Shown here piece after piece: positions 21,866 through 33,963 of a stretch of DNA of 64,000 bases. Source of the DNA: Arachnopeziza araneosa (lineage: Eukaryota > Ascomycota > Leotiomycetes > Helotiales > Arachnopezizaceae); the NCBI GenBank assembly GCA_003988855.1, contig QYAI01000096.1, positions 1 through 64,000 of the forward strand, written 5' to 3'. A model generated the notes under the pieces. The model made no database searches. It was not told the DNA's origin and worked only from the letters and a program-made list of their open reading frames with translations. The position numbers were made by a program, and so were the translations under genes. Positions within the stretch are counted from its first letter, which is position 1. Each line of letters opens with the position of its first letter.

Positions 21866-23346
21866 ATGGAGCTTCCAGAGCCTCAAATTGCTGGTGGTGC
21901 AATTCGAAACCGTGAGGGCCCTGCTCTAAGTTATAACCAAGAATACGATCGTCGAAAGCCATGGACGAAATATCCTCTAGGATACCCACGATTTTCTGCT
22001 TTCATTGCAAATGACGAGGATAAATCTACTACCATCTTCCGCAGATTCCAGCGGCTATCAACGCGAAACCTGTTATACTTAGAAAGCGAATTGGCAGACC
22101 TCGAACAGGAACAAGATCAGCTTGATCAAGAGAGCAAACAAGATGAAGATTTAAAACTAAGTATGATGAGTTGGGATCTGCTATGTTTGCAGGCGACGCC
22201 ACCGGGCACAGAAATGAAGTTAGAGTCCGTTGAAGAAGAACAGAGAAGGGATCAACTGCAAATAGCAGCAACAAAAAGACTTCACCTTGCGTGGAGGATA
22301 CGAGATGTTCTCAAGACATATCGTAAGAAGTTCCATTTCCAAATTGCATGGAAGTCCTGACTAAAGATTGCAGATGAGGCCCTGAAACTAGAAAGCGAGA
22401 TTCTCAACCTCACTAGTCCCGATCGAAGACCGCTAAAGGGAACACGAAGAATATTCATGCCGACGTTTGACGAGGGACGTGGAACAGGAGACGGAGCAGC
22501 CATGCTTCATGGTTCGATGAGAACACATTTAGACAAAGAAAACCTAAAAGACCTTTGCGTACTAGCTCCCCCAGTCGAAAGGGATCGGCTGACAAGATTG
22601 CTTGAGGGTCGACTGTCCTATCTTTTCCGGGTCAGGAATAAAGTCCGAGAGGTTGGAGAGCAGTCGCTAACAAAAGTATACAGACGAGGAATGATGATGG
22701 CTTATCAGATTATATCTCCCATAAAAGAGTATCCATAGCAGTTTCAATGATCAGTGGTCTACTCGCTACCATCTTCTTGATCGGCGCCATTCTTGGCTTA
22801 TACTGGGTCACGAACCCGAACGCAAAGCTAGGAATGGTAAGCGGACTGACGGCAGGATTTGCCGGCTCTCTAGCACTCTTTACGAACGCTCGGCGACAAG
22901 ACGTTTTTGCTTCCACTGCAGCATATGCTGCTGTTCTTGTTGTTTTCGTTAGTGGTAATCTCGCAAGCGGTGGTACTAATTCGCCTGCTTCGCCACAGGC
23001 CAGTAGCACGACAAGTGTAATTACTAGAGTTATTAGTCAAACATCGACTGTTTTCGTAACGGCGAGTCCAACAAACTTTAGTAACTCCCCCTCGGCGACA
23101 AAAAGTCCCTCTGCCATCAAAAAAAGTGGCTTAGCTGGCGGCGTAATTGCAGGGATTACAGTTGCCTCGGTTTTTATCTTTGGTCTAATAATGTGCACGG
23201 CAGCATACCTATGCACAAGGCGTGCGTCGGTGCGAGAAACGCCAATAAATCCAGAGTCATTTCCAGTATCGTCTATGGGTCAATTGCCACTTGATGGTGG
23301 GGAATTAGAGCGCGGTGAGAGGATAGTAGAAGAGGAAGAGGCGTAG
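21866..23346 (+). CDS. DUF6594 membrane protein with Ser/Thr-rich tail and extra TM helix (458 aa)
   Basis: Three exons (21866-22322, 22374-22630, 22684-23346) join in frame. The second intron (53 bp) has a GCTAAC branch point. The family hallmark W.KYPLGYPRFSAFIANDED is at residues ~30-50, followed by FRRFQRLSTRNLLYLESELADLE, a charged helical part, and YISHKRVSIAVSM leading into two or three hydrophobic helices (GLLATIFLIGAILGLYWV, AGSLALFTNA, AAYAAVLVVFVSG). Typical DUF6594 proteins stop there. This one continues with a ~60-residue Ser/Thr-rich stretch and a further glycine-rich membrane helix (GGVIAGITVASVFIFGLIM), then a short acidic tail. That layout resembles cell-wall sensors. The biochemical role of DUF6594 is unknown; the family is expanded in filamentous ascomycetes. 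Confidence 0.85.
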
Positions 23347-24285
23347 AGATTAGGTAGTGAAAGGCCAAAGCTTAGATACATAATTTAATAGAACGAATGA
23401 AACTGCTTTTGATTGCCTTTTACATCATCTCCCAACAACTTATATCACGTAGAGCAGTTGATAAATATATAGAGGGATCAAGAGAGCACGAAATAAGCCC
23501 CAGATATCCTTGCTAGGAGATATTCTACTTCCTGTACAAGGCATGTGTGTTCAAAATTGTATAACTTTATACCACTTTTCACTCCTCTTTCTCCTTGGAC
23601 TTAGAAACATTTGAGGTACATACACGAAGCTTCTACTACTAAAACATCAAATTTGGATAATTTAAGCAAAATATCTGCTACTCAGTAACCTGTAATGAAT
23701 CATTCTTGTCTCCATATCGAATTGTCGTGCTCGAAAACCAACACCTGAATCTTATAATTAGCGATAACCCTACCCATCTCTCGAGCTTAAAAAGCAAATG
23801 ATCAGAACTAGATTTCTAAAGCAGATGCACGAGTTATGTTCGGAGTGCACCCCAAACCTTGCACTGCCTCACGTGACATTCACAAACCTTACATCTCACG
23901 AAGAGTTTGATGCAAATTTGCTTACAGGAAAATTTCCAACTCCTTGGGAAGGACGTAAAGAGATTCGAATCCTCTCATAAGCTACGTCCGTATTCTACAA
24001 ACCCATCGTTGTCCCAATCATGTGACCTAGCGACAACTGATTTTACTGTCGAGGATGACATAGAATCTCAATTTTGAAGGGTATCTTTCAATTAGCACAA
24101 TCTTTTTACATAGAGATATGAAATAAGAATATTCGCTATGATTTCCTTCCATCTCAAACCCAATACGCCTGCTTCATGACTTCCTACTCTTACACCAGCG
24201 ACCAATCAAAAGTATGAACCATCTATTTTGCTGAAACCTCTCTACTTTGATTCCACAAATACCTTGACAATCTTTATCTTTATCG
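23347..24285. other. Gene-free stretch
   Basis: About 0.9 kb between the convergent ends of the DUF6594 and ammonium-transporter genes. A 60-codon frame at 23798-23980 has no features that support a gene. AT-leaning, presumably 3' UTRs. Confidence 0.4.
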
Positions 24286-26684
24286 TCATTCAGAGCCACT
24301 CGGATGACCAACAGCAATAGGCCGTCGCTGTTCTGACAGCTCAGCCCCAAGATCATCCATTTCAATTCCCGCTGCGGAGCTCTGTCTCCCGCCTCTCCAC
24401 GTCCGGTTCCTTCCACCCAATGCCGATCCATTAGGTCGTGCTCCATTAAGTGGCCCATGTCCATAACCTGAGTCTGCTCGTGCAGCTATGGAGGGAGAAC
24501 CCGGCCCAGACGTCACCGTGCCCGGCGCAATAGAGTCTCCGTCTCTTGAGGAGATGGTAGTCCTTGGGTCAACAGGGCCGGTGCCCTGTGTGGAGGTGAT
24601 TTGGTACTAGGATTCAACATTAGCTTAAGTTTAGAGAGTAATTACGGTAGATTTACGGCTTCATTGTCTTTTCCAAGCTCGAGCTCATCGAGTCTAAGTG
24701 GACCATATCCTTCACTTCCGCCCGCTCGTAGCATGAGACTTTCAAATGGTATCGAAAAAAGTTGAATGATTATGAGGATGAGTAGAGAGATGAAGAAAGA
24801 CCAGAGGAGGCCTGCACCGCCTCCGAGTATTTGGTATCTACATGAAATTAGCAAATATCGAAAAAGGATTTCTCATCAAAACCTCACCCAAGCTGCTGCC
24901 AGTGATGGTCGATTCCGCCTCCAGGAGTCGTGGCCCCATCTAGTTCTATTGTTTCGTGGCTGTAGTCTAGGTCAGTGACTCACGCATTGCTTGCCCAGGG
25001 GAAATTTCGAGCACCTACTCCGCCAAAAATCCGGTTAGAAGCATGCCAATCACACCACCAAGACCATGAACAACCGGAATCAGAAGAGGTTCTTCAAGGC
25101 TGTCCTCGAGTTTTTGCGGAATCATGCAAAGCCAACAACCTAAGGAAGCTGCCGGACCAAAGATAAGTCCTGCCCACATTGGAACCTAGTTACATTAGCA
25201 AGTCTTGGCTTTACACACATAAGGAGAGACTCACATATCCAGCGCCGGGAGTGATGGCTACTAATCCTGCGAAAGCCCCAGTGCAGAAGCCAAATCCAGA
25301 CCATCGTTGGCCACGTAAGGCCATTTCAAGTATGCAGAACGCCATACCTCCACTACAAGCAGCCAGATTGCTCGCCATGAAGGTTGATGCAGCTCTTGAA
25401 TTAGCTTCCAGTTCTGATCCGGCATTAAATCCAAACCTAAGTTAAACTTGATTAGTGACAAGGTTCGTGCATCTCAGCATGTTGGAGATATTAGATGCCA
25501 AGATAACATGTCTACAACTACCGAGTAACTGCAAAGTTGAAGGACTGCAGAAAATTACTCACCAACCAAACCAAACAAGCATTGTTCCAAGCAAAGTGTT
25601 CATTAGGTTATGTGGTCGGAGATCTGTCTCATTTTTGGGAATTGTTGCGGTTCCAGGGTCGTTGGACGTGCCTCGAGCATCTCGAACGGCGTTTCTATAA
25701 TCTCTACTGAGAAACAGCTTGTTTTTCCAGGTAGGTATTCCATGATTGAACAGAGATCTATCTTCTGCCAGAAGTCGGTTGTACTTCAGCATGAGGGTAT
25801 AAGCCAATGCACTACCTCCGCTGCAGATGTGAACCGGAGTTCCACCTGCCCAGTCCAGGCCGCCTTGGTGGTTTGACCACCCATGAGCGTTCCAGATCCA
25901 CTAGATACCAGGGAGTCAGCATCTCTCCATTTCGGTGTTTTTGAAAAGGACGAACCCCGCAGGATGCGGTTGCGTCAATAGAACAATATTTGAGATGCTC
26001 CGTCTCACAAAAGAAACTGCAAGGGATTCTCACATATGCGATAGGATCATATACAAATGTCGCCCAGAAGAAGGTGAAAACGAGAAATGGGAGAAGGCGT
26101 CCTCTTTCTGCCACTACACCAGCTACGAGCGCACCTCTAACCAGGGGTTAGTATAAATTTCAAGAGAAAACAATAATAGAGACCTACGTGAATGCCGCAA
26201 ACATACTCTGGAAGAGGCCATAAACTAAGGCGGGCGTGGGTGTGTTTGAAACATTTCCAGCAAGTGCATCAGAGTCAAGCGTATGGCGGAACACCGCATA
26301 CGAGAAATCGCCGATGAACCTGTTGTTCGAATAGGGCGAAAAAGCGAGAGAATAACCAAACAGAAACCACTACGAGATGTTAATCCGACTCTGTTCTTCT
26401 CCAAAATAACGAGTACACCAGGTCCCCTACCTGAATGAAGACAACGGACACTGCCATCATAGTGACCCAGACCAGCGACAGTGACGTCTGCTGGCTCCTC
26501 AATCCAGAATAAAAAAGCGCGATCCCCGGAATCATCATGAACACCAAGGCCGCCGATGCCATCGTCCAGGCATAGTCGCCTTCGTTCTGTCGTGACAACT
26601 GTCAGCTGGTAATCTTGTCATTTCAACCTTCGGCTTGTCTTCCACAGCAAAGAGATCACTTACGAAGATTGGAGAAGTGTCCAT
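24286..26684 (-). CDS. Ammonium transporter, Amt/Mep family (580 aa)
   Basis: Ten exons join in frame: 26684-26664, 26586-26431, 26369-26188, 26136-26034, 25900-25563, 25436-25235, 25185-25019, 24959-24888, 24837-24657 and 24606-24286. The protein imports ammonium at the plasma membrane through a trimeric channel. It shows the Amt start (NEGDYAWTMASAALVFMMIPG), the first pore His in DWAGGTPVHICSG, the second in IPVVHGLGG, LWFGWFGFNAGS-type helix V, and PGGGIDHHWQQLGYQ before the last helix. Intron 7 (59 bp, donor GTAGGT) removes an in-frame TAG that would otherwise truncate the protein at GFLAE. The C-terminal cytoplasmic tail is long (~130 aa) and disordered, with ADSGYG and Arg/Gly-rich segments. 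Ten exons is high for this family. The paralogue (Mep1, 2 or 3 type) cannot be decided by eye. Confidence 0.92.
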
Positions 26685-27277
26685 TTCTTTTTCTTGATAA
26701 ATGTTATCGACTTCTCTGGTCGAGGGTCATGCTCAGAAGGTATTGCGTTCAATATCTAGACGTCATAAATTTGCTGCGTGGTCGGAAAGCAGAGCCTCGG
26801 ACAGAAACATGCGTCAGGGCTCTCGTAAATCAGCGCATTTTTGACAGGTCAGACGAACACCCTAGGCTGCAGACACAGCCTTAACCAGAAATTGCCTGCA
26901 TGAGGCTCACAGCGGGCAGGCCTGAAAGCGAGCCATGCGCCGCGCGTTTTGTGGTGGTGAAGCCGGTGACAGATCCAATTAAAATGTTTGGATAAGAAAA
27001 ACAAAATGGAGGCGTTGGGTGTGTCAATCAATTGGCTACGCTGGGCGGTAAATCCCCAACCGTGCATTCAGCTCGCAAGGACTCCTGTTTGGGGGCGTAA
27101 AGAGCCAAGGCTTATTTATTGAGTGGCGCTTTTGAGAGACTTCATTCGCCGAATGAACGCCACATATGGCCAAGACTTCCCGATTCATGAGGCTGTGCTA
27201 CCAAGAAATATTCAAATTTGAATGAAATGAAGCCGCAGTTGTAACCCTGTTCAATTTGTGTGGAATGCAGATAACCA
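26685..27277. promoter_or_regulatory. Ammonium-transporter upstream region with GATA-type sites
   Basis: About 590 bp between the transporter start and the 3' end of the protease gene. HGATAR words, the core recognised by the fungal nitrogen regulators AreA/NIT2, occur at 26695-26700 (TGATAA) and 27269-27274 (AGATAA). A near-match GGATAAG lies at about 26990. Nitrogen control of Amt/Mep genes through AreA is established in other ascomycetes. Here it is an inference from a common 6-mer. Confidence 0.35.
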
Positions 27278-30200
27278 TTAGCGATCAACTATTTTAGCAT
27301 TGAAACGGCGAACAAGCCAGGATATCATATGGTCTGCGCCTCTTGTCAGTGCACCGATTCTTCTTAGGCAGGGTGGGATTTTACCTCTTCCCTTGTCGTT
27401 TGCATATTCCAGCTCTACTGACATGCATTTGATCTCTTCGCCACTTTTCCACTTGTCTGAAGAAACATCTTCGAAAAGAGGAAGTCCAGAATATCGACCC
27501 TTCCAGGGTTCTTCTGTGTTGGCAGGTTCCTGTTCGAACAGCCTCCCCATAATTTCCAGGCTGCTTGGTTGAGGTCGGAGCTTAAGTATCGAGTTGTTCG
27601 ACTTGACAATCACGAGTTGAGATTTGACTTCGAAATTTTTTAGCTTCAGTTCTTCTATTCAAAGGCGGAAAAACTACCATCAAGCACGAAAAGTTTGTCA
27701 CGGCAGAAAAGGGCAATCTCAAACCGAAGTTTAGGAAGCTTAGAACCGCGAAATATTGCCCCTTCCTTTTTCTTAATGTACTCCTATATAAAGTCAATAA
27801 ATTTCTGTCAAGGAAACTGTAAGAAACTTACGAGCTCTTGTTCATTCATCACTGGCCAGATTTGAAGAGTGCCGGAGCTTTTTGAAGATAAAATCTGCTC
27901 CTTCCAGTTGAAGAGGCCTTCCTTTCTTTTACATCGAACAGAAAATTCAGATAATATCTCACTGCCATCACCTCATGGTTAGTTTATGTAGGATGAATGA
28001 TTCATAGCCATGCTAACTTACTCCCTCTGTATTGGCTGTCCTGTTAAAGCCTTTTGCGTCAAAGTGGCATCTATGAAAGTTAGATTTGTACAAAGCGTGC
28101 GAACTCTTTGTGTTGCTGACCTTCTCTGGTTTGAGCAGCAAAGATGAAATAGATCCCATCATTATCCGAACTGTCACGATCTTTATATTGCACTTTAAAT
28201 CTATACGCAGCTGTCGGTTCTGGCGGAATTCCATCACCTGACTGGTTTCTCCTGACTGGTGGAAATCCATCGTCTGGCCGAAATGCATATAATGGCACGA
28301 ATTGTAGTCCAGAATGTAGTTTGAGACTAGCTGAAAGGGTTCAGATTCTATTTTCAGAATTTTCAATAGGGCTCTTACCACTAGATTTAATCTCGCGTTG
28401 AGGTAGCCTAGCGTTATAGGGAAAAATGGAAACATGAAGTCGATCATCCTTCTGTGTTTTCCTCCAGACTCGAACATGGCAAGAACCTTTGTCGTCAGAA
28501 GAATTTTCGTTCTCATAGTATAGATTGCTATAAATTAGAGTTTTGGTTATTTTCATCTTGAGCTTGAACAGACTTTTACTTACAGCCATCTAAAATGAGC
28601 CTCCGCAATCTCTTCTTCTTTGGGTTGAGGATTAGTTGAGAGCTTTCCGTATGCCCTGTTGCTGCTGGAAGTGCTTCCTCTTTGCAGTTCGTCCTGAGAA
28701 TTGCCGATACCTGTGGATGGTGTCTCCCAAATGTCAATGAGATGAAAACGAAAGTACTCGTAAGGAGTGCCACGATTGAGGCCAAAATATCCTTGTGGCT
28801 GAATCAGAGCTTTCGCGATATCAAACGCTTTGCCCAAAGGCAACGATGGGTTCTCATATAGGCCTTTGATATCGTTCGCATCAATGGCTTTGAACCAAGA
28901 ATCTGCTGGATATTTTCGTCGCAGGTCATCTAGCATCAAAACACCCCTAGAACCTCGCTCAAGAAAAAAGATGAGGTCCATGAGAAGAAATCCAAAGGAT
29001 TTTGGGGATAGATCCTCCTCCAGGAAAGCAGCATTATCATTAGTCTGATAATTTACTCGCGAAAAATTAATTCCAGAATGGGTCCTGAACGTCAGATCTC
29101 TAGTCCAACCCTTCTTAAGGATATATCGTTCTGGCTCCCTCTGGGGATCAGCCATAATGTGTGCCATCTCCAACATTTCTCTCATCAGCCATTTTTGCTC
29201 CTTCTCCGTTGGGTCAGTGTGTTTCCCAGATCGTAAATATGCAGCAATCTTGCACCGGAAGAACCGACTTTTTAGCTCGAATATAGCAATTGCAACGGGC
29301 TTTGGGATGTCACATTCCGTCACTAAATCCTCCGAATTGTCACAGCAGTAAAAGAATTCATCGCCGTATTTCTTTTCGATGAGCCAACATATCAAGAACG
29401 GATCGTTGATGAGGATGCATATTGCAAACAATCGCAGAAAGCCTCTAATCTTGGTTAGATCGAACGGATTTATATCAGGATTTGAAGGCGATCTCGTTCT
29501 CCAACTTCGGGATTTCCTGCATGACTCGCATCGACAAGAAGATATTCCTGTCATAAAATTGCCTTCCACCAATAAGTTCCAAAAGTCGTCCAATAATTTC
29601 TCAATATTAAATTGATCTCCCTCATTTTGGCCTAGAATTTCATGCAGTCTATCCTTGAGGGCTGCTGCGGGACATACTGCTTCAATTCTTCGCTCCACAG
29701 GTTTGCGAGGAATAATCAAAGGCTTGATTTTGCGGGCTACGGGCTCTGCGATATTGCTTCTCATCATTGGTGACACTACTTCAGGCTGATTTCGAACTGG
29801 AGTTGCGCTTGAGGAACGGCGAATTGCTACCGAACTCGCGACGAGCTGATGTTCCATGTCCTTGAAAACATCCTCCAGAGGAACAATGTAGACGCTTCCC
29901 AGTACATCGGATGCAACAACATGTCCATAGACCTCATTGGACTCAGAATCAATAACCCATGCACCACTATCTCCGCTTTGCAGAACTGCTCGATGTCAGC
30001 ACTCAAGAGTATTTCACTGCTCTCATTGAAATCTTACCTTTGTTGTTATAGAGTTTGAGAAGATATGTCTTGATCATTTTCTTTCCAGGTGCCAACAAGA
30101 GATAGGCCCAAGAACCTAACAGCATTCCTGATTGGAAGCCACTTTCACTAGTCACTAATTTTACGTTTCTTTCAAATCCGGATCCAGGATGCGACCGTTT

Positions 30201-31361
30201 CACTTCATCCTTAATGATCATGTTTGAGTGGTTAAGATATGAGTCATATACATCGATCAAGGCCCAGTCCAAATTGAGATCGCCATATTTCAGATCAGAG
30301 GAACTCCGAAATACCATTCCAAACTTCGACCAGGCGACAGTACGTGTTTTAGCCTCCATGGAAATCTTGTTTGTGTCGGGTTGTATAGCACTTGATGATG
30401 CGTATGCGTATGCGTATGCGTTTGAAGGGAGTGATTCTACTTCAAGTACAAAATTGTCTTCATCGGCAGAAGGATCTTCTTCATAGTCGCTCATATCCTC
30501 CGAATTAAAAGCCTCTAATCCCGAGCCTAGTGATTCTTCTTCTACTCTTTGATCACTCATGAGAAAATGCCCGGCGGTCATGGCAAATACTTGCGAGTGC
30601 CTTTCTTCTTTCACTACTTCAACGAGGCCTCCAATTGTTGCGAACCGATCTTCCCCATTCACGACTGTTTTTATAGCCATTCCACAGAGAGTATTTTTCC
30701 GCATGGCAGAATTGTCGATATAAATCTCTGTCAAACCAAGGCTTTGAGTTGAATATCTAGAATCCGTGGTCGGTGATCTCACGAGTAGTTGAGGAGGTCG
30801 TTCGTAAACATAGATTTCGAAGTGAGGGGACGCTGTAGTCGGGACTGGAGGTTGGAAGTCATTCCTGACGTTGGATCTTTTGAAGAAGTTTCGAAATCGT
30901 CTTGCCACAGCCACATCACACTGAACAAACACCCATGGACTCGCTTCAGCTTCATTCTCGCCCAAGACTTTCAATGATATTGAAACCCCTGAACATCTGG
31001 GGGGCCGTTGCGCCAACCCGTGAAGTTGAGGAATATATAGCTCACTCAATACGTCGAATCTTGCCAAGGTCAGTTGAGGCATGGCAATGTCGAACGAATG
31101 AAGCATGATCGTTCTCCGGGCCAACAATCCCGTCTGCCTCTGCCAAGCCTCGATATCCATACGTGCAGCATTCGAGCTCTCTGGAACGGAGGCCTGCGAC
31201 GCATATCCAGAATCGGGTTGTTCAGTTTCGTTGCTAGAGTAATCGAGATTCTCTGGCGTCGCTGTTGTCGCAGGTGCGCCCTGGAGCGATAAAGCTTCTA
31301 CAGCCTCGCTGAGAGCTCTAGGGGACCTTTGCTGACGAGTGGTGTCTCTCATTTCAGCCAT
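27278..31361 (-). CDS. Intracellular trypsin-like protease with large C-terminal region (1241 aa)
   Basis: Eight exons join in frame: 31361-30038, 29988-28584, 28527-28379, 28330-28121, 28070-28022, 27961-27832, 27783-27702 and 27654-27278. Residues ~120-170 (CSGVSISLKVLGENEAEASPW and the following VQCD) are shared with the paralogue at 34-36 kb. A chymotrypsin-fold protease is indicated by His265 in MTAGHF, Asp365 in NLDWALI and Ser449 in QSGDSGAWV, in the correct order. No signal peptide is present, so it should act in the cytosol or nucleus. A disordered N-terminus holds PDSGYAS (codons at 31197-31214). An acidic linker and an AYAYAYAS hexanucleotide repeat lie between His and Asp. Residues ~480-1241 are large, partly helical and unrecognised (Cys pair region CRCESCRKSR). 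The later exons encode beta-rich repeats of similar flavour (VRVWRKTQ; LQIWPV). Substrate unknown; exons 3-8 are less certain than 1-2. Confidence 0.75.
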
Positions 31362-33963
31362 GGTGACAGCATCTTTTGTCCACTGAGACTTGGAGGCACG
31401 GTTCTGGCCATTGCAGTACGAGCTGAAATCTTTCTCTCTGAGAGAGGAGAGAGAGAGAAAGGCACGAGGCAGTCGCGGGGGAAGGGCCTGTCATCGTCAG
31501 CGACAGGGGATGTAGTGGGGGAGAGGCTCAAGGTGCTGACGAGCGACGCGAGCTACGGGATACCATAAATCTTCGGGCGCAATCGCAGATTTGCACGGAG
31601 GGAAAGCCACAAGCCACACGACGGAACGCACGGTTAGCAGTCTGCCCAAATGGCAGCTCACCGAAATCATCCATGTCGGTTGGCTGTTGGGGTCGCTCTT
31701 GAAAAACGCCAGCGGAGCATAGCCTCCACGAAAAACAAACATCCTGGCCAAACGTACGTTAACTCGGAAATAGATTCAACTGGGGGGGGGAAGCTTGCCC
31801 AATTTCTCTCACATTGAGTCATAGCGTCATACCCTTCCATCTGGAATGACAGCATTTTGAAATCTTTGCGTGGATGAGCATTGGACCTGGACGTAGAGGA
31901 ATGCGATGGCTTTTCCAAACTTCTCCTATCAATTTTCCGAGATTAATGGCCTCCATGTAACCGTCAGTGTCCGATGTTAGGCCTCGCTACTGTCGGGCTG
32001 AAATGAAAACGCTCTTGTGCAAAATCTTTCCAGCACGACTATGCAACGGGAAAAATCCAGAAAGAGTAGAGAAATCAACTAGAACCCTTGGAGGAGAAAA
32101 TAAGTAGGAGGGTCGAATTCGGCCGCTCTCCAATACTGGCATGATTGTAATTCTTGTTGAAACAAGGACAAGATCCGGATCCAGTCAAACAACTAATACT
32201 TCGAGAAACCCAGACTGAAAATAGCTTTGGAATGTATTTCGGTCGTCAGTCAGTCGAATTTAACAAACGAAAAAGTAGGTGCGAAAATAACTCCACTAGA
32301 TCTTGCAGCCAGGAATTAAGAGCAACTAAAAGTCGAACAGTTGAGTGCTCGGATCCGTCGAGGGAACCAGAAGATTCATATCAGACAAATTCTGTTATTC
32401 ACGCACTAATGAAGATACGCATATTCTCTTCCATCACAACGTTCTCCAGAAATTATTTATCCATCTTGACGTCTTTGAGCATGAATAAAGGATCGCGAGG
32501 AGCATGCCGAGAAGCCATTTCCTCGTTGAGAATAGCCATTAATCCCTAGCCACTTGGCTCGGCCGAACTCTGTCCGCAATCATCTGACAAGAAATTGAAT
32601 TTAATATCGTCCTTGGAGTATTCTTTAGGCGCTAGGCGATTCAGGACAAGTGCAGCAACCAAGATCAGATAGGATCAAAGTGGCGGGGTAGGTCTCGAAA
32701 GGCACAGATAGAACCTGCTTGAAAGTATGGAAAACGAAAACAAGCAACCAATTGATTATACAAGACTCCGGACTTGCGATCGCGTTCGGATGTAAAGTTC
32801 ATTGTTACATCTCCGAAAATGGGGCGGCTACTGTAGCCGAGCAAAGGTGAGCAGGGAACTTTCTAGCTCAGACACTCCAGACATTCAACGACGTCGATAT
32901 CAGGTTGTATTTAGTACAGCTAATCCAGGTAGTACTATACAAGCAAGTTAGAATTGAGATTTTCCATAGTTGCAAAGGATTGGAAATCATGATAACCAAG
33001 GGAAAGCCACAGTCATCCGCGACGATGACCTACGTGATGATCAATGACTGGCGAAAGTAGCATCTCGAAATCGGCCTAAAACTGCACTTCTAGTACTTTG
33101 CTGCTTTTCGAATTAGATCTTGAATCTGATCAGAAGTTCCAAATCGACACTGATCAATCAACATGAAAGATTGGTGAAAACCGCCGTCAGAAAGTCGAGA
33201 CGTGATAGAAGTGGTGGAAAGGAGAGAAGATTGGGGGAAAGGTCTGAGAAGGTGAGGAGTGAGAGGACGCAATGAAGCCAAGCTTTTTACCTAACAATTA
33301 CGTCCATTTTTGGCCCCATTCCATGCTTGTGCCTGCCTCTTTCGAGTTAGGATGGATATCACGTGGGGAAAGTGCAAGTTTGAATTGGATGCCATTGATA
33401 GGAAGATTACCGAGCAACTTGATAACATAAGTTATATTACTAGAAATTGCTTTATTACAAGGTCTTGTGGTTTACAGGCACTCTCAGTTGTGTATCTCGC
33501 TGGAAAGAAGCTTCACGTGACTCCGATTTCGTCTCTTCACTGCCTACTTTCTTATCAGGACTGGAGCACTGCTTGTTGTAAAGATTACTCAAAGTTAGTA
33601 AGATTGTTGGATAATAACTAGACTTATTGTGTCACCTTGTGGGTGGCATATCGCATGCGGTATGCCATAGTTACCTGCATTTGGTCTCACAATGTTCAGC
33701 ATTTCGAGTTTTGGTGAATTCGCTAGAGCATAGAACATAAAAGCGGTCACTAAGTAAAGTAAATGGACATATCTTCTATGAAAGGCTGACCTTCAGTCAC
33801 TAAGTAAAGTAAATGGACATATCTTCTATGAAAGGCTGACCTTCAAACTCCTTGAACTGAAGAGGTAGAAACCCGAGTAAGAAAAACCCAACTCTCAGAC
33901 ACACTCTTTCCTTTCTCAATGATACTCTCCAGGAGTCAGAAGATTTAAGAAAAGCACCGAGTT
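31362..33963. other. Long intergenic region between protease paralogues
   Basis: About 2.6 kb without a convincing gene. It holds the promoter of the 1241-aa protease gene, a G9-10 run near 31782, a 50-bp tandem duplication (33746-33845) and only short chance frames (32154-32549 and 33310-33621 are the longest). No paralogue remnant was recognised, though a decayed third copy could be missed by eye. Confidence 0.4.
33746..33845. repeat. Perfect 50-bp tandem duplication
   Basis: The unit beginning GTCACTAAGTAAAGTAAATG and ending GAAAGGCTGACCTTCA occurs twice back to back without mismatches, at 33746-33795 and 33796-33845. It lies about 120 bp beyond the stop codon of the 725-aa protease gene. 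The identity suggests a very recent slippage event or an assembly artefact. Confidence 0.95.

Noticed and set aside
22676..22737. Alternative intron ending at 22737 in the DUF6594 gene
   Set aside because: It breaks the frame; the 22631-22683 intron with a GCTAAC branch keeps it and restores the expected family sequence.
23930..23985. ATTCGAATCC word like a tRNA T-arm
   Set aside because: No acceptor, D or anticodon stems can be paired around it.
25011..25040. Apparent premature stop or frameshift in the ammonium transporter
   Set aside because: A 59-bp intron with good donor, branch and acceptor removes the stop and restores the family sequence.
32112..32130. GAATTCGGCCGC word resembling a cloning adaptor
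   Set aside because: Single occurrence, not a full EcoRI-NotI adaptor, and surrounding sequence is ordinary; chance.
33746..33845. Possible repeat-spacer array
   Set aside because: Just two adjacent identical units without spacers in a eukaryotic genome; a tandem duplication, not CRISPR.
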